Below, piece by piece: positions 45,263-54,776 of a DNA stretch of 64,000 bases. Location of the stretch: positions 200,272 to 264,271 of the forward strand of contig NZ_GL891984.1 in assembly GCF_000213555.1 (NCBI RefSeq). Reading direction: 5' to 3'. The stretch is from Dysgonomonas gadei ATCC BAA-286 (lineage in GTDB: Bacteria; Bacteroidota; Bacteroidia; Bacteroidales; Dysgonomonadaceae). A program made the position numbers and the translations under genes. The notes beneath the pieces are model-generated. The model had not been told where the DNA came from. It saw nothing but the letters and a program-made list of their open reading frames with translations, and ran no database searches. Position 1 is the first letter of the stretch; every line of letters begins with the position of its first letter.

Positions 45263-47917
45263 TTAAAATTTGAATGTATGTTTACCTCCTTCAACAGGAA
45301 TCTTCTTGTCCATGACTTCGATTGTGGCGGTAGTATTGATGGGAATCTCTACTTCAAGCCGGATTTTACTCCCCTCGCGTTTCCATTCGGACCGGATAAG
45401 TCCTTTGATTGAATTATATTCTCCTTTCACCCAATCCAGACCTTCTACAAAGTGAGGCCGGATAAGTATGTGTTTAAATCCGGGAATCTCGGGGTCATAG
45501 TTTATGCCTGCCAACACATTGTACATCCAGGCATTGATATCTCCCAAAAACATATGGTTGATAGACGCGTCCCTGAATTCGGGGGATAGCGTCCATGTTT
45601 CGGGCATTGTATTGAATCCTTTTTTTATCCAGGCTCCCCATGATGGTTCATCTTCTTTAGAAGCCATCTGGTAGGCCATATCCGCATAGCCGTATTTTGA
45701 TAGCATTCTCAGTACGGTTTTGCTTCCTAATACGCCAAAATCGAGATATCCGTTGTTTTCTTTTACTATCCTGTACAAATTGTCTGCTACGTCTTGTTCC
45801 TGTCCATCGGGTACTATTCCCAGATAAAGGGCTAATGCTTGTGAAGTCTGCGATCCATTGGCATAGGTGTTTTTCTGCGAATCGAAATATTTATTGTTTA
45901 TCAATTGTTTCAGCCTGTCAGCTTTTTCTTTATAGGCTGCCCCGTCACGTCCCAGTATATCAGCAAATTTGGACATATAAAGATTATCCAGATAATAGTA
46001 ACACGATGTCGTATATTCAGTCGGCGTTTGGGTCTTGTATGGTACCCAATCTCCGATTCCATAGGTGACACAGCCGTCTTTGTCTTCACGTGCTGCCAGA
46101 TATGCCAGATACTTCTGGCAAGTATCATATACTCTGCTTATGCTTTGTTTGTCTCCGTAATAGTCGTATAGAGCCATTGGGACAATAAACATGGCTGCGT
46201 CCCACACCGGGCCGATCCAATCGTCATATCCCCAACCGGAGCTTGGGATAATGCCGGAGATGCGTCCTTCCGGAGTTTGATTATCGATTAAATCTTCGAT
46301 CCATTTTTCGTAAAAACGAATACCGTCGAAATTCAATAATCCGAGATCCATTGTGATATGGGCATCTGCTGTCCATCCGTTTTTCTCACGTTGAGGGCAA
46401 TCTGTCGGGATACTCATTATATTTGATAAATATGACCTGTTTGCGGCTTCCCATATCCGGTTCAGCAAGTCGTTGGAACAGCTGAAATGCCCGTTTTTTT
46501 TCAGATCGGAATGGAAGTTAAGCGCTGTTATATTTGTTTTATCGAGTTTTACCGGACGGTCTGAACGTACCTCCACATACTGAAATCCTTTGTATGAGAA
46601 TTTAGGAGTGAAAACATGCTCTTTGCTGTTAAGAATGAGGACATCTGTCTGGAAAGCCAGTCCCGGAAGCGGTTTGTAATAGATGTCGAGATTCCGCATT
46701 TCTATACGCCCGTCAGGTCTCAGGAGTTCACCATATTGCATTTCAATTCTTGTGTTTTTCTCGCCCTTTACTTTCAGCTGGCACGTACCTGTCATATTCA
46801 TTCCAAAATCATACACAAACACAGTGTCGCCAAAAGACTTTACCGCTACTGGTTGTATATTCTTTACTTTTCTTATTACGGGTTCTGTTTCAGCAACCAG
46901 GTGCTCTGACGGAGCCTTCATTATTTTTGCCTGTGGCCATGCAGAGTCGTCGAATGCAGGTTTGTCCCATCCTTCGATCTCTTTATTTGCGTCGTACGTG
47001 TCTCCGCTATAAATATTGTTTTGCGTATAAGGCCCTGATGGGGAAACCTTCCATGTAGAGTCAGATACTATGACATCTTTTGTATTATCTGTATAAGTAA
47101 TATGTAATTCACAGATCATCAACGCGCGATTGCGCCAGCGTGCCTGTTCGAAACTCCATGTTGCAACCGGAGCAAATGCATTGTAGAATCCATTTCCGAG
47201 AAGGGATGTTATGACATTCTTACCGGATTGTAAATGTGAGGTTACATCATAAGTGTTGTACAGGTTGCGCTTGTCGTAATGCGTGTATCCCGGTGCCAGA
47301 AATACGGATGTGTCGACAGGGTTTCCATTAATTGATACATCGTAATATCCTGCTGCACTGATATATAATCTGGCCTTTTCTATTTGTTTATAACTGCTTG
47401 TTTCGAAAGATTTCCGCAACATGGGTGATTGCGGGTTATCTATAGCTTCACTGTCCGATATCCATTTTGCCTGCCAGTCTGAAGACTGCATAAAGGCTGT
47501 TTCAAACTGAGCTATGGATGATGTTATTTCCTGTTTGTTTTCTTTGTCCCATGCTATGATTTGCCAGTAATAAGTGGTGTTTGGTTCGAGTTTATAGCCG
47601 GAGCCTGTGGTGATGAAAGATTCTTCTGTGCTCATTATTTCAGAACGCCATACATTATCGGAAACTTTGCCGGAAAGAGCGTCCGGGCTTTTAGATACAA
47701 GGAGTTGGACACTTCCCTGCTTGAAATCGTGACCGGAAGCTGTTTCGTAATTCCATGTAAAACGTGGGCTGGACACATCGATCCCCATGGGGTTATGCAT
47801 ATATTCACACCTTAAATTGTCTATTTTTACGCTTTTGGTGCGACATGATTGCACTACAAGAACTAAAAGAAGGCTTGCCGACAATAAAACAGCTAGGATT
47901 GATTTAGATTTAGGCAT
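45263..47917 (-). CDS. GH78 alpha-L-rhamnosidase lipoprotein
   Basis: An 884-aa lipoprotein (lipobox Cys25, VVQSCRTKS). The order is typical of GH78: N-terminal fibronectin-III-like domain (about 30-150), two beta-sandwich domains (about 155-425), (alpha/alpha)6 barrel (about 430-775) and C-terminal beta domain. Catalytic-site motif DCPQREKNGW gives D506 and E511, matching the D-x-P-Q-R-E-R-x-G-W signature of the family. WGAWIKKGFNTMPETW further on supplies the second acidic site. It should release terminal alpha-L-rhamnose. It is the first gene of the locus and directly downstream of the candidate LacI operators. Confidence 0.92.
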   Translation of the reverse strand: MPKSKSILAVLLSASLLLVLVVQSCRTKSVKIDNLRCEYMHNPMGIDVSSPRFTWNYETASGHDFKQGSVQLLVSKSPDALSGKVSDNVWRSEIMSTEESFITTGSGYKLEPNTTYYWQIIAWDKENKQEITSSIAQFETAFMQSSDWQAKWISDSEAIDNPQSPMLRKSFETSSYKQIEKARLYISAAGYYDVSINGNPVDTSVFLAPGYTHYDKRNLYNTYDVTSHLQSGKNVITSLLGNGFYNAFAPVATWSFEQARWRNRALMICELHITYTDNTKDVIVSDSTWKVSPSGPYTQNNIYSGDTYDANKEIEGWDKPAFDDSAWPQAKIMKAPSEHLVAETEPVIRKVKNIQPVAVKSFGDTVFVYDFGMNMTGTCQLKVKGEKNTRIEMQYGELLRPDGRIEMRNLDIYYKPLPGLAFQTDVLILNSKEHVFTPKFSYKGFQYVEVRSDRPVKLDKTNITALNFHSDLKKNGHFSCSNDLLNRIWEAANRSYLSNIMSIPTDCPQREKNGWTADAHITMDLGLLNFDGIRFYEKWIEDLIDNQTPEGRISGIIPSSGWGYDDWIGPVWDAAMFIVPMALYDYYGDKQSISRVYDTCQKYLAYLAAREDKDGCVTYGIGDWVPYKTQTPTEYTTSCYYYLDNLYMSKFADILGRDGAAYKEKADRLKQLINNKYFDSQKNTYANGSQTSQALALYLGIVPDGQEQDVADNLYRIVKENNGYLDFGVLGSKTVLRMLSKYGYADMAYQMASKEDEPSWGAWIKKGFNTMPETWTLSPEFRDASINHMFLGDINAWMYNVLAGINYDPEIPGFKHILIRPHFVEGLDWVKGEYNSIKGLIRSEWKREGSKIRLEVEIPINTTATIEVMDKKIPVEGGKHTFKF

Positions 47918-47942
47918 AATCTTATTATTATATGGTGAATTA

Positions 47943-47958
47943 ACTTTAACGGTTTAGT
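47943..47958 (-). promoter_or_regulatory. Candidate LacI-type operator 1
   Basis: ACTTTAACGGTTTAGT, 26 bp before the GH78 start codon. It matches 13 of 16 positions with the more symmetric site at 48224. A repressor bound here would block the transcript just downstream of the proposed promoter box. Confidence 0.5.
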
Positions 47959-47998
47959 ATGATATTCAAAAAAATAAAATCTCATTTTATACTTGTCC

Positions 47999-48008
47999 GC
48001 AAAAGTGA
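47999..48008 (-). promoter_or_regulatory. Possible -7 box for the GH78-SusC operon
   Basis: On the - strand CTCACTTTTG, a one-change variant of TAnnTTTG, about 82 bp before the GH78 start. The core ACTTTTG is shared with the box before the SusC at 21119. Operator 1 would lie within the first 60 transcribed bases. Confidence 0.35.
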
Positions 48009-48223
48009 GGATTCTTCGCTAATAAATTGTTTCAAAGTTATTAAATTATGGTTTTATTGTATTTTTCATATATTATGATGGCTTTTAATATAGGCATTCA
48101 TAACTTCTTATATATACTGTGTGATACACACAAAAGTACTTTTCCTAATCTCAAGTAAATAAAATCTCCTGCATAAATAGGTCATGGTACCTCTAATGGC
48201 TTATTTTGATAAACTTACAATTA

Positions 48224-48239
48224 ACTTAATCGGTTAAGT
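48224..48239. promoter_or_regulatory. Candidate LacI-type operator 2
   Basis: ACTTAATCGGTTAAGT has perfect 6-bp inverted arms around TCGG and contains the AANCGNTT core common to LacI/PurR-family operators (AATCGGTT). It is the best of three related sites in the divergent region. Confidence 0.6.
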
Positions 48240-48743
48240 AATGCAAATTTAATGCTTATTTTAATAATTCCAACAATAAGATCGAATTTCTTTCGTGATT
48301 AACATTTGTTAAAAATGAAGGAACATATATTTAAAAAATAATATTGTATTTAATTTTATGATATATAGATATTTAAGTTATATGTAAATAATATATGAAT
48401 CATATTGTCAGGTTGTATTTTTTAATATGACTTATCTCTTATAAATAAAAAAGGAATTTTAATTTTACCGTGAAAGTAAAATAGTCTATTTTTGTAGAAA
48501 TCTAAATTGAATGTTATATTTGTATAGCGGAATAATATTGATAATCACTTCTAGGCTTTTAATGCACAGGATGATATCGGTAATCATATACAAGATGAAT
48601 CTTTGATAAAACAAATTGGACCTGCTCCTATATGAATACTATGAACAGGATTCAGATAAGAGAAATGTGACGAACAATAATGATAAATTAATTATTTAAT
48701 TTAAATATCTAATCTTCTTGTATATGTTTTGTTATTATTCGAT

Positions 48744-48759
48744 ATTTAACCGTTCAATA
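48744..48759. promoter_or_regulatory. Candidate LacI-type operator 3
   Basis: The complement, TATTGAACGGTTAAAT, matches 11 of 16 positions with operator 2 including ACGGTTAA minus one base at the centre. It lies 30 bp before the start of the lacI-type gene, a position that suits autoregulation. Confidence 0.4.
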
Positions 48760-48788
48760 GAATAAACAATCTTATTTGCGTATTGAAA

Positions 48789-49811
48789 ATGAAAAAAAGA
48801 ACATCACTCAAGGATATTGCAGAAAAACTGAACTTGTCAAAAACTACAGTATCATGGGTGCTGAATGGACAAGCAGAAAAAAAAGGTATCAGTAAGAATA
48901 CGCAGGAGATTGTACTGAACTGTGCTAAGGAGTTGCATTATCAGCCTAACTTAATAGCCCGGAGCCTTAATATAGGCCAGACTAAGACTATCGGCCTTAT
49001 TTTGCCTTCCATATCCGATTTCTTCTATTCTTCCATAGCCAGAGAAATAGAAAATCAAGCCAATCTGCATGGTTATTCTCTTATGATAGCAAGTTCGGAA
49101 TCCGATTTTAATAAAGAAGAGCTTGTCATACAGATGTTTAAATCTAAAGGGGTGGATGGGATTATTATAGCTCCGACAAAGCGGTCTAAAGTAGAGATAG
49201 AGCGGCTTATGCTGGAGAAATTTCCCTTGGTTACCTTTGACCGTTATTTTCCTGAATTAGAGACGAGCTATATTATTATTGATAATAAAGAAAGCAGTTA
49301 CAAATTAACAAAACATCTTGTGAGTAGAGGCTGTAAAAATATAGCACTTATTACAACTAACTCATATCTGACGACAATGGGTGAGAGAAATGAGGGATAC
49401 AAACAAGCGTTATTAGATTCGGGAATCAAGTTTAATCCCACGCTGGTAGGAAATGTAGAATATGAAGATTACGAGACCAAAATAGTGAAGATATTGGATA
49501 ATATATTTGAAAAGGTGCCGGATGTAGATGGTTTCTTTTTCACCACGCACATACTTGCTTTGGAGGCTTTCCTTTATTTTAATAATAGAGGAATAGATTT
49601 TAACAGGCAATTTCAACTGGCATGTATACATGGAGTCTCTTTGTTTAAAATATTAGCTCCAAAAATAAATATAGCAAGAATGCCGGTTGCCGATATAGGC
49701 AAGAACGCTATAGATATTTTACTTGGAGAGATTCGGGAAAAGAATGAGCAATCGGGAGAAAAAGGACAATACAAAGTTGTTTTACCTTGTACTCTTTATT
49801 TAAATAATTAG
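48789..49811 (+). CDS. LacI-family transcriptional regulator
   Basis: Starts at the ATG at 48789 (MKKRTSLKDIAEKL); a TTG two codons upstream is in frame but less likely. The protein is 340 aa: LacI-type HTH and hinge at about 3-58 (DIAEKLNLSKTTVSWVLNG, LIARSLN) and a periplasmic-binding-like sugar-sensing domain at about 60-338 (IGLILPSISDFFYSSIAREIE, DGIIIAP, VTFDRY). It should bind the divergent region and control the GH78-SusC locus in response to a cytoplasmic sugar or sugar phosphate. LacI control is less common than HTCS or ECF control in Bacteroidota PULs, and it pairs logically with the intracellular ROK/SIS pathway encoded in the same locus. Confidence 0.92.
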   Translation: MKKRTSLKDIAEKLNLSKTTVSWVLNGQAEKKGISKNTQEIVLNCAKELHYQPNLIARSLNIGQTKTIGLILPSISDFFYSSIAREIENQANLHGYSLMIASSESDFNKEELVIQMFKSKGVDGIIIAPTKRSKVEIERLMLEKFPLVTFDRYFPELETSYIIIDNKESSYKLTKHLVSRGCKNIALITTNSYLTTMGERNEGYKQALLDSGIKFNPTLVGNVEYEDYETKIVKILDNIFEKVPDVDGFFFTTHILALEAFLYFNNRGIDFNRQFQLACIHGVSLFKILAPKINIARMPVADIGKNAIDILLGEIREKNEQSGEKGQYKVVLPCTLYLNN

Positions 49812-49890
49812 TTTTATTAAAACTGGAATAAAAATAATCCGTATAAACGGTGTTTGTGAGGGCTATTTTTTTTCTCAATTTTGAAATAAA

Positions 49891-49927
49891 TCGCCTATAT
49901 ATCTGTTTAAAACAGGTATATAGGCGA
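49891..49927. terminator. Bidirectional terminator hairpin
   Basis: Arms 49891-49908 and 49910-49927 (TCGCCTATATATCTGTTT and complement, one mismatch) give a stem of about 15 bp with an AT loop between the convergent lacI-type and DUF3868/OmpA genes. A T-rich stretch (TATTTTTTTTC) on the + strand precedes it, which serves the - strand reading as an A-run before and leaves few T after. Confidence 0.65.
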
Positions 49928-50002
49928 TGTCAATAAAATGTAAAGCCGATGTGATATATAAAAGCTGTGATCAAAGAATTAGAACAACTCGCTGAATTAA
50001 AT

Positions 50003-51472
50003 TTATTTCTGATTTTTTATATCCTTCTCATAATTTTCTAACAACTTTACTTTCTCTAAATTTCCAGAGGCTTCAGATGAACCGTTGATCTGAGCTTTTA
50101 GAAAAAGTTCTTTGGCTTTATCCATATTTCCTTCAAGCGCATATAGGATACCCAAATTATTCCACGAATCAGGAATGTCCTGATATTTATCAAGGTAACG
50201 GTGAGCGGCAGCCGTGTCTCCTTTTTCCAGTTCAATAGCCGCAGCGTTTATGTTGGCAATAATATCTTTAGGGAACACCCGGACGGCTATATCGAATATT
50301 TCTTTAAATTCGTCACTCCCTTTTTCATAACTGTTTGCTACAAGAAACATTTCATTGAGACTCATTTGTCCGGGTTTCGTTTTCACAATATCCTTACCTT
50401 CTTCAATACTGAATGCCCGCACTATATAGTTAAGTTTGTAATCTACTCTGCGTAATGTGGGGAAATGTTCGTTGAGAAGTGTTCTGTAAGAAGCCTGAAC
50501 TTTTAATTTTTGCTCTTTAGCATCTTCAGCTAAGGATGAATTAATTATTTCCATTAGTTTGTCCTTATCCGGAAGATATAATTCTTCAACAATTTTCTTC
50601 AGGCCAACCCAGTCTTCAGCTACCGAGTTGGTATTAAATAAACTATTGTCAAAGCTATATCTGTTTTGAAGATAATTTTTCAAGGCTTGGGTTCTTGAGG
50701 CCGACAGACGGCTGTTTAGTTCATAGCCTCCTTCCGGAGAAGCATATCCGCATAAATTAATGGATGTTATAGTGGCATTTTTATCATTTTTCAATTGACC
50801 TAGAATGTCTTCAATTTTACTTAGTTCTTTAAAGTTATTTCGAAAATCCGGAATTACCACCGATTTTCCAACTTGAAAATCGAGAAAAGCAGAACCCTCA
50901 TAATCACGGTTCTTTACTGCTTCGGTTTTGGGTGTTATGTAAGAAATAGTAAATCTGATTTCAGGCTTGCTTATGTTTACTTTCTCCACTATAATTCCAT
51001 CACCGATATTATCCCAATCTTCATTTTTCTTACACTCTGCACAGCCAGTAACCTCTTGTTTGATAGTTAATGACGCTGTTCTCATCCATTCTTCAAAAGA
51101 GACGTTTTGGGTATAGCTAACTTTAGATGACTCTGATTTCTTTAGTAAGATTGTATTATTGTCTGTATTTTTTTTATGAAAGAATCGGACCCTGTTGTCG
51201 GCCTTATATCTGGTATTTCCTTTGATTATAATCTTGGGCAATTCCATTATATTGTTATCAGCTTTGATCGCAGGAGTCAGTATGATTGCTTCGTTTGGTT
51301 GTAAGTTGGCCTTGCTTGCATCTACAGTCATTTCTATAACCAATCTGTTTCCGGTTTGCCGGGCTTTGGCATCACTCACATGTATATTATTGTGAATTTG
51401 TTGGGCTATAATAATATTATTGGTGAAAAATAATATCGCCAGCATGTAGAGGAAAATATTTTTCTTTTTCAT
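50003..51472 (-). CDS. DUF3868/OmpA-like protein with C-terminal TPR (fimbrial cluster)
   Basis: I use the ATG at 51472 (MKKKNIFLYMLAILFF), which gives a signal peptide and starts 13 bp after the DUF3575 gene ends; the frame stays open 26 codons further upstream into that gene. The resulting 489-aa protein has a DUF3868 domain (about 25-175), an OmpA-like peptidoglycan-binding region (about 205-330, with LCGYASPEGGYELN and LSASRTQALKNYL) and TPR-like repeats near the C-terminus (WNNLGILYALEGNMDKAKELF). DUF3868 and DUF3575 proteins travel with Mfa-type fimbriae in Bacteroidales and may anchor or assemble the fimbria at the cell wall. The gene is last in this operon. Confidence 0.85.
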   Translation of the reverse strand: MKKKNIFLYMLAILFFTNNIIIAQQIHNNIHVSDAKARQTGNRLVIEMTVDASKANLQPNEAIILTPAIKADNNIMELPKIIIKGNTRYKADNRVRFFHKKNTDNNTILLKKSESSKVSYTQNVSFEEWMRTASLTIKQEVTGCAECKKNEDWDNIGDGIIVEKVNISKPEIRFTISYITPKTEAVKNRDYEGSAFLDFQVGKSVVIPDFRNNFKELSKIEDILGQLKNDKNATITSINLCGYASPEGGYELNSRLSASRTQALKNYLQNRYSFDNSLFNTNSVAEDWVGLKKIVEELYLPDKDKLMEIINSSLAEDAKEQKLKVQASYRTLLNEHFPTLRRVDYKLNYIVRAFSIEEGKDIVKTKPGQMSLNEMFLVANSYEKGSDEFKEIFDIAVRVFPKDIIANINAAAIELEKGDTAAAHRYLDKYQDIPDSWNNLGILYALEGNMDKAKELFLKAQINGSSEASGNLEKVKLLENYEKDIKNQK

Positions 51473-51485
51473 AGACAATATATAA

Positions 51486-52040
51486 TTAAAATATGAAATA
51501 AATAAAGCTGATGCTAGCCTTTGTCGGACCCCAATAATCTTTAGTATCACTTTTGATTATCGTACCACATTCGGCACACGGGTATTTGTCGTATTTGAAA
51601 TGTGTATATCCAAGGCCAATGGCAGTTTCGAGCCCCCACCGGTTATTTAATATCCATTGGTAACCATAGCTTATTCCTCCTCCATAAAAGTTACCCTGAT
51701 AGTTCCCGTTTTTCATCTTTTCCGAGAAATTTATACCACTGAAGTTATACTGCCCGGCGTGTGCATGCAGCCCAAGAAAGTGCCCATTTAGTCTTTCACA
51801 AAACCAATACCGGAATTCGGGTTGGACCAACCACAGCTTCATTCTTTTCACATCCGAAAATTCCCATGGATTATATGCCCCGGATATATCGAGAGATGTT
51901 TTTTTGCTTAATCCGATCTCAGCGCCCAGACTAAATGTAGTTGTAACATCATACAGCACATTTGTTTTTAAGCCAAAGTTTTGTCCGTGTAATGGGGGTA
52001 AAATCAAGATGAAAAGGGATATAAATATTATCTTTCTCAT
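51486..52040 (-). CDS. DUF3575 outer-membrane-type protein (fimbrial cluster)
   Basis: A 184-aa exported protein (leader MRKIIFISLFILILPPLHG) with the DUF3575 pattern: NFGLKTNVLYDVTTTFSLG, WLVQPEFRYWFCERLNGHF, FYGGGISYGYQWIL and the CAECG-containing loop near residue 158, then a terminal beta strand ending in YFIF. It looks like a small outer-membrane beta-barrel. In Bacteroidales it is encoded beside DUF3868 and fimbrillin genes, as here (15 bp after the gene at 52056, 13 bp before the next). Its biochemical function is not known. Confidence 0.87.
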   Translation of the reverse strand: MRKIIFISLFILILPPLHGQNFGLKTNVLYDVTTTFSLGAEIGLSKKTSLDISGAYNPWEFSDVKRMKLWLVQPEFRYWFCERLNGHFLGLHAHAGQYNFSGINFSEKMKNGNYQGNFYGGGISYGYQWILNNRWGLETAIGLGYTHFKYDKYPCAECGTIIKSDTKDYWGPTKASISFIYFIF

Positions 52041-52055
52041 ATTCTCTGTTTTAAT

Positions 52056-53639
52056 TTAGTATGAATTGACTGTACTCCAGCTTCCGCTTATAGTTAGATT
52101 GTCAACGCCAAGTAATGGTAGATTGACCGGCACAGAAACAGTTAAGGCCTTGATATCACCTAAAATTAAATTAACGATGCCATTGGTTAGAAGGCCTATT
52201 ATAGCTCCAAGTACCGGTAAACTTTTAACAGTGCTGATTGTATTTGCCAGGATTCCGTCGATATTTGCGATATCACCGATTTTTACAGTTAATGTAAGTC
52301 TGTGATTGCCGTCTGTTTGCTGAGTGTATGATTTGAGGCGTAAATCCAAGAATGAATAATCAGCTCTATATCTCAGATTGGTTTTAGAACCTGTTGCCGA
52401 AACCGGATCCGATATATCCATGAATGCTCCCGGCAGAAGCAGATTACTGTCAATAACCTGATCTATTACCAGTCCGGCTACTAATCCTTGTGCCAGTATG
52501 TCTATCTTCTTAACATCGTAATTTCCATTAAGACCTTTGATGGCTACGAATCTGTCATTTACAGTACCACCTGTATCGGTCTTTAGTCCGTATTTGAATC
52601 TTTGCCCTACAGGGTAATAGTCTTTGACGTTAAGATCAAAGTCTGTTGTCTTGGGGAAATTATCTATAGTAACAATAGCTTCGGCTCCATATGCCCAGGG
52701 ATTCAATATCCGGCCCAGATAGGCAAGCCCTGTTTCGTTTCCTGTGGCGTTCGCAGCCAGTGCCAGTTCTATCTGATTGATAAGCGACTGTGCTAATTGA
52801 TCGTATAAAGCATTCGCTATAGGGTCGGCTAAATCCAAAATAAGTTGATTTAGCAGGGGGTCGATGACTGCAGTCAGCAGTCCGGTCAGTTGGTTTACCA
52901 GTATGGGGCGTAGCAAAGGATACAAGATACCATCTGAATGATTCGCTAACGACCCGGTTAAAGCTGTTTTTATTATATTTCTGTAACCTACTTGTGTAAG
53001 TATATTCTGAACCAGTTTGTTTACGGCATCATTCGTGTCAACGAAATTCCGGTGCAGTCTCAACATCCCTATTATCCGTTGTAATAAAATATTAGGGTTG
53101 GGTGCTGCATCGGAGAAAGATGCTCTGGCCCAATAGTATTCTGCATTATTGGAGAATTCAACCGGAGGAAGTGCAATGCGGGCATCTGCATATGTTGTTT
53201 TATAATTTAACAAAATATCCGCATAATTTTGAGATGAGCCGCTTGTTGCATAAGGAAACAAAGTCTTTTCCACATTTCCGAGGAATATCACTTTGTAACT
53301 GCCTTTGGGCAAAGTATCTCTTACTACAGCAAGAGGCCACGTAGGAGTACCCTGAGCCGGTAATAGTACTGTTTTTTCTTTTACATATTCTCCGGTCGAT
53401 TTGTAGATTACATAACGGATATGTTGTACCCTTGTGTCGGGACCGGTTACGGCTGCTTTTGTCTGTATATCAAAAGTTGAAGTCGCGAAGTTGACTACAA
53501 AATGTCCCTCAGGAACCTGACTGTTCGAAGTTGGGGTTTCTTTTTCATCTATATCGATTAAGTCATCCGTTTCCCGGTTTTCGCAGCTAGTCAAGAAAAG
53601 CGATGTTAATATGCTGAATAGTAATATCTTTGTTTTCAT
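52056..53639 (-). CDS. Large fimbrillin-like lipoprotein (accessory or tip subunit)
   Basis: I start at the ATG at 53639 (MKTKILLF), giving 527 aa; an ATG two codons upstream at 53645 is also possible. Lipobox SCENRE near residue 18 and a following fimbrillin-type N-terminal strand set (HFVVNFATSTFDIQTKAAV, then VQHIRYVIYKSTGEYV and YKVIFLGNVE) fit the FimA/Mfa superfamily. The middle (about 200-310) is unusual: a long run rich in Leu, Asn, Ile and Ala (LVQNILTQVG, LLTAVIDPLLNQLI) that looks amphipathic or coiled. I take it as an accessory or tip fimbrillin. The exact position in the fimbria is unknown. Confidence 0.7.
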   Translation of the reverse strand: MKTKILLFSILTSLFLTSCENRETDDLIDIDEKETPTSNSQVPEGHFVVNFATSTFDIQTKAAVTGPDTRVQHIRYVIYKSTGEYVKEKTVLLPAQGTPTWPLAVVRDTLPKGSYKVIFLGNVEKTLFPYATSGSSQNYADILLNYKTTYADARIALPPVEFSNNAEYYWARASFSDAAPNPNILLQRIIGMLRLHRNFVDTNDAVNKLVQNILTQVGYRNIIKTALTGSLANHSDGILYPLLRPILVNQLTGLLTAVIDPLLNQLILDLADPIANALYDQLAQSLINQIELALAANATGNETGLAYLGRILNPWAYGAEAIVTIDNFPKTTDFDLNVKDYYPVGQRFKYGLKTDTGGTVNDRFVAIKGLNGNYDVKKIDILAQGLVAGLVIDQVIDSNLLLPGAFMDISDPVSATGSKTNLRYRADYSFLDLRLKSYTQQTDGNHRLTLTVKIGDIANIDGILANTISTVKSLPVLGAIIGLLTNGIVNLILGDIKALTVSVPVNLPLLGVDNLTISGSWSTVNSY

Positions 53640-53661
53640 ATGCAACTTTGTTTTATCCGAA

Positions 53662-54705
53662 TTATTGTATGCCGTCCCAGTTGTCGTCGTCCAGGTTTAT
53701 ACTATAGCTTAGGACAAACCCGATATTTATGTTCGAATAATTTCCGGATATTTTTACAACATGATTAGGCGAAAAGGTTATGCTGTTTCCGGACGATACT
53801 CCGTCCGTATCGGGTACTTTAATGATATATCTCTCTGTGAAAATACCATATTTTACATCCAGGTAAAGTTTAGTTTTATTTAGATCCAGTGTTGGCAGAA
53901 GATAATGATTGAAACTCACTTTTGCCGATGCCGGAATTTGTGTCGAAAATGTTTTGAGATTGTCAGCATCGCTAGCCGATTGGACAACGGTTGCGATAGT
54001 GCTGACTGGTTGTATGCCTTTTACAAGTTTTTCTGCAACTAGAGTGATAGAAGTAATATAGGTAGGAATATTTGTTATTTCTATGTTAAGGCCACTAACA
54101 AGACGAGTTAAGTTGCCCTTTAATGTTTTTATTTGTGAGGGTTTAAAATATTCTCCGATAACATTTGTGTTGTTGTAGGATTGGCATGTCGCAATGAAAA
54201 ATTCAGGTACAGATGCTGCTGATTTTGTAAGTAATTGTATATTGTTCAATAGGGTAGGGTTACTTACTGAACCTAGACTGAATTTATTGTTTACGTTGCT
54301 CTGGTCGTTAAAGTTATAATCGTTCTGATTGTATCCTATTACCAGTATTTTATAAGTAGAGTTGGCTGAAAGATTCAACATTGTCATATATGAAGTCAGT
54401 GCGTTTACATTTACCTGTCTGGCTGCTGTATAGTCAGGAGCAAAATTGCTTTCGTTGTTGGCAGAGATACCTTCATCTATTTTTTTGAAAGGGAGCAGTA
54501 ATACTCTATTGACTGTATATGGCTGTGTTTCTATCGATTTTTCCTTATTAGTTTGCAAGCCGGTTATTTCGACAGGTACAGATATTATCTGTCGGTCTGG
54601 TTCTTCAGCAATTTCATTCTGAGAGCATCCTGAGAGCATTAAAATTGCAATGCTCCATAGTAAGCACTGCCATTTTGCGTATTTGAAACAGATATTATTA
54701 TTCAT
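53662..54705 (-). CDS. Fimbrillin-like lipoprotein
   Basis: A 347-aa lipoprotein (LMLSGCSQNE) with two beta-sandwich domains typical of the fimbrillin superfamily: VPVEITGLQTNKE, RVLLLPFKK, then SANSTYKILVIGYNQ in the N-terminal domain and LTRLVSGLNIEITN opening the C-terminal one. The R-LVSGLNIEI strand is the usual Mfa/FimB-type mark. It lies 22 bp before the larger fimbrillin gene and 71 bp behind the likely major subunit, with a hairpin in that gap. Subunit role (minor or tip) is inferred. Confidence 0.72.
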   Translation of the reverse strand: MNNNICFKYAKWQCLLWSIAILMLSGCSQNEIAEEPDRQIISVPVEITGLQTNKEKSIETQPYTVNRVLLLPFKKIDEGISANNESNFAPDYTAARQVNVNALTSYMTMLNLSANSTYKILVIGYNQNDYNFNDQSNVNNKFSLGSVSNPTLLNNIQLLTKSAASVPEFFIATCQSYNNTNVIGEYFKPSQIKTLKGNLTRLVSGLNIEITNIPTYITSITLVAEKLVKGIQPVSTIATVVQSASDADNLKTFSTQIPASAKVSFNHYLLPTLDLNKTKLYLDVKYGIFTERYIIKVPDTDGVSSGNSITFSPNHVVKISGNYSNINIGFVLSYSINLDDDNWDGIQ

Positions 54706-54724
54706 AACGGCTTTGTCGTTTTAT

Positions 54725-54763
54725 GGGGCTGCCCAAAAGCAGATGTTCCTTTCAGGCAGCCTC
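54725..54763 (-). terminator. Attenuator-like hairpin after the likely major fimbrillin gene
   Basis: Arms 54725-54733 and 54755-54763 (GGGGCTGCC against GGCAGCCTC, one mismatch) around a 21-nt loop lie in the 71-bp gap. There is no T-run, so it may stabilise the upstream message or lower read-through rather than stop it. Confidence 0.5.
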
Positions 54764-54776
54764 ATTTATTTATTGT

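Larger units (their letters stand above)
47918..48788. other. 871-bp divergent regulatory region, GH78 operon / lacI-type gene
   Basis: No gene. It is very AT-rich and holds three similar operator-like sequences (47943, 48224, 48744) and a possible -7 box for the GH78 operon. The remainder of the region shows no feature I can name. Confidence 0.7.

Noticed and set aside
48783..48788. TTG at 48783 as the lacI-type start codon
   Set aside because: The ATG two codons later gives the standard LacI N-terminus directly before the HTH.
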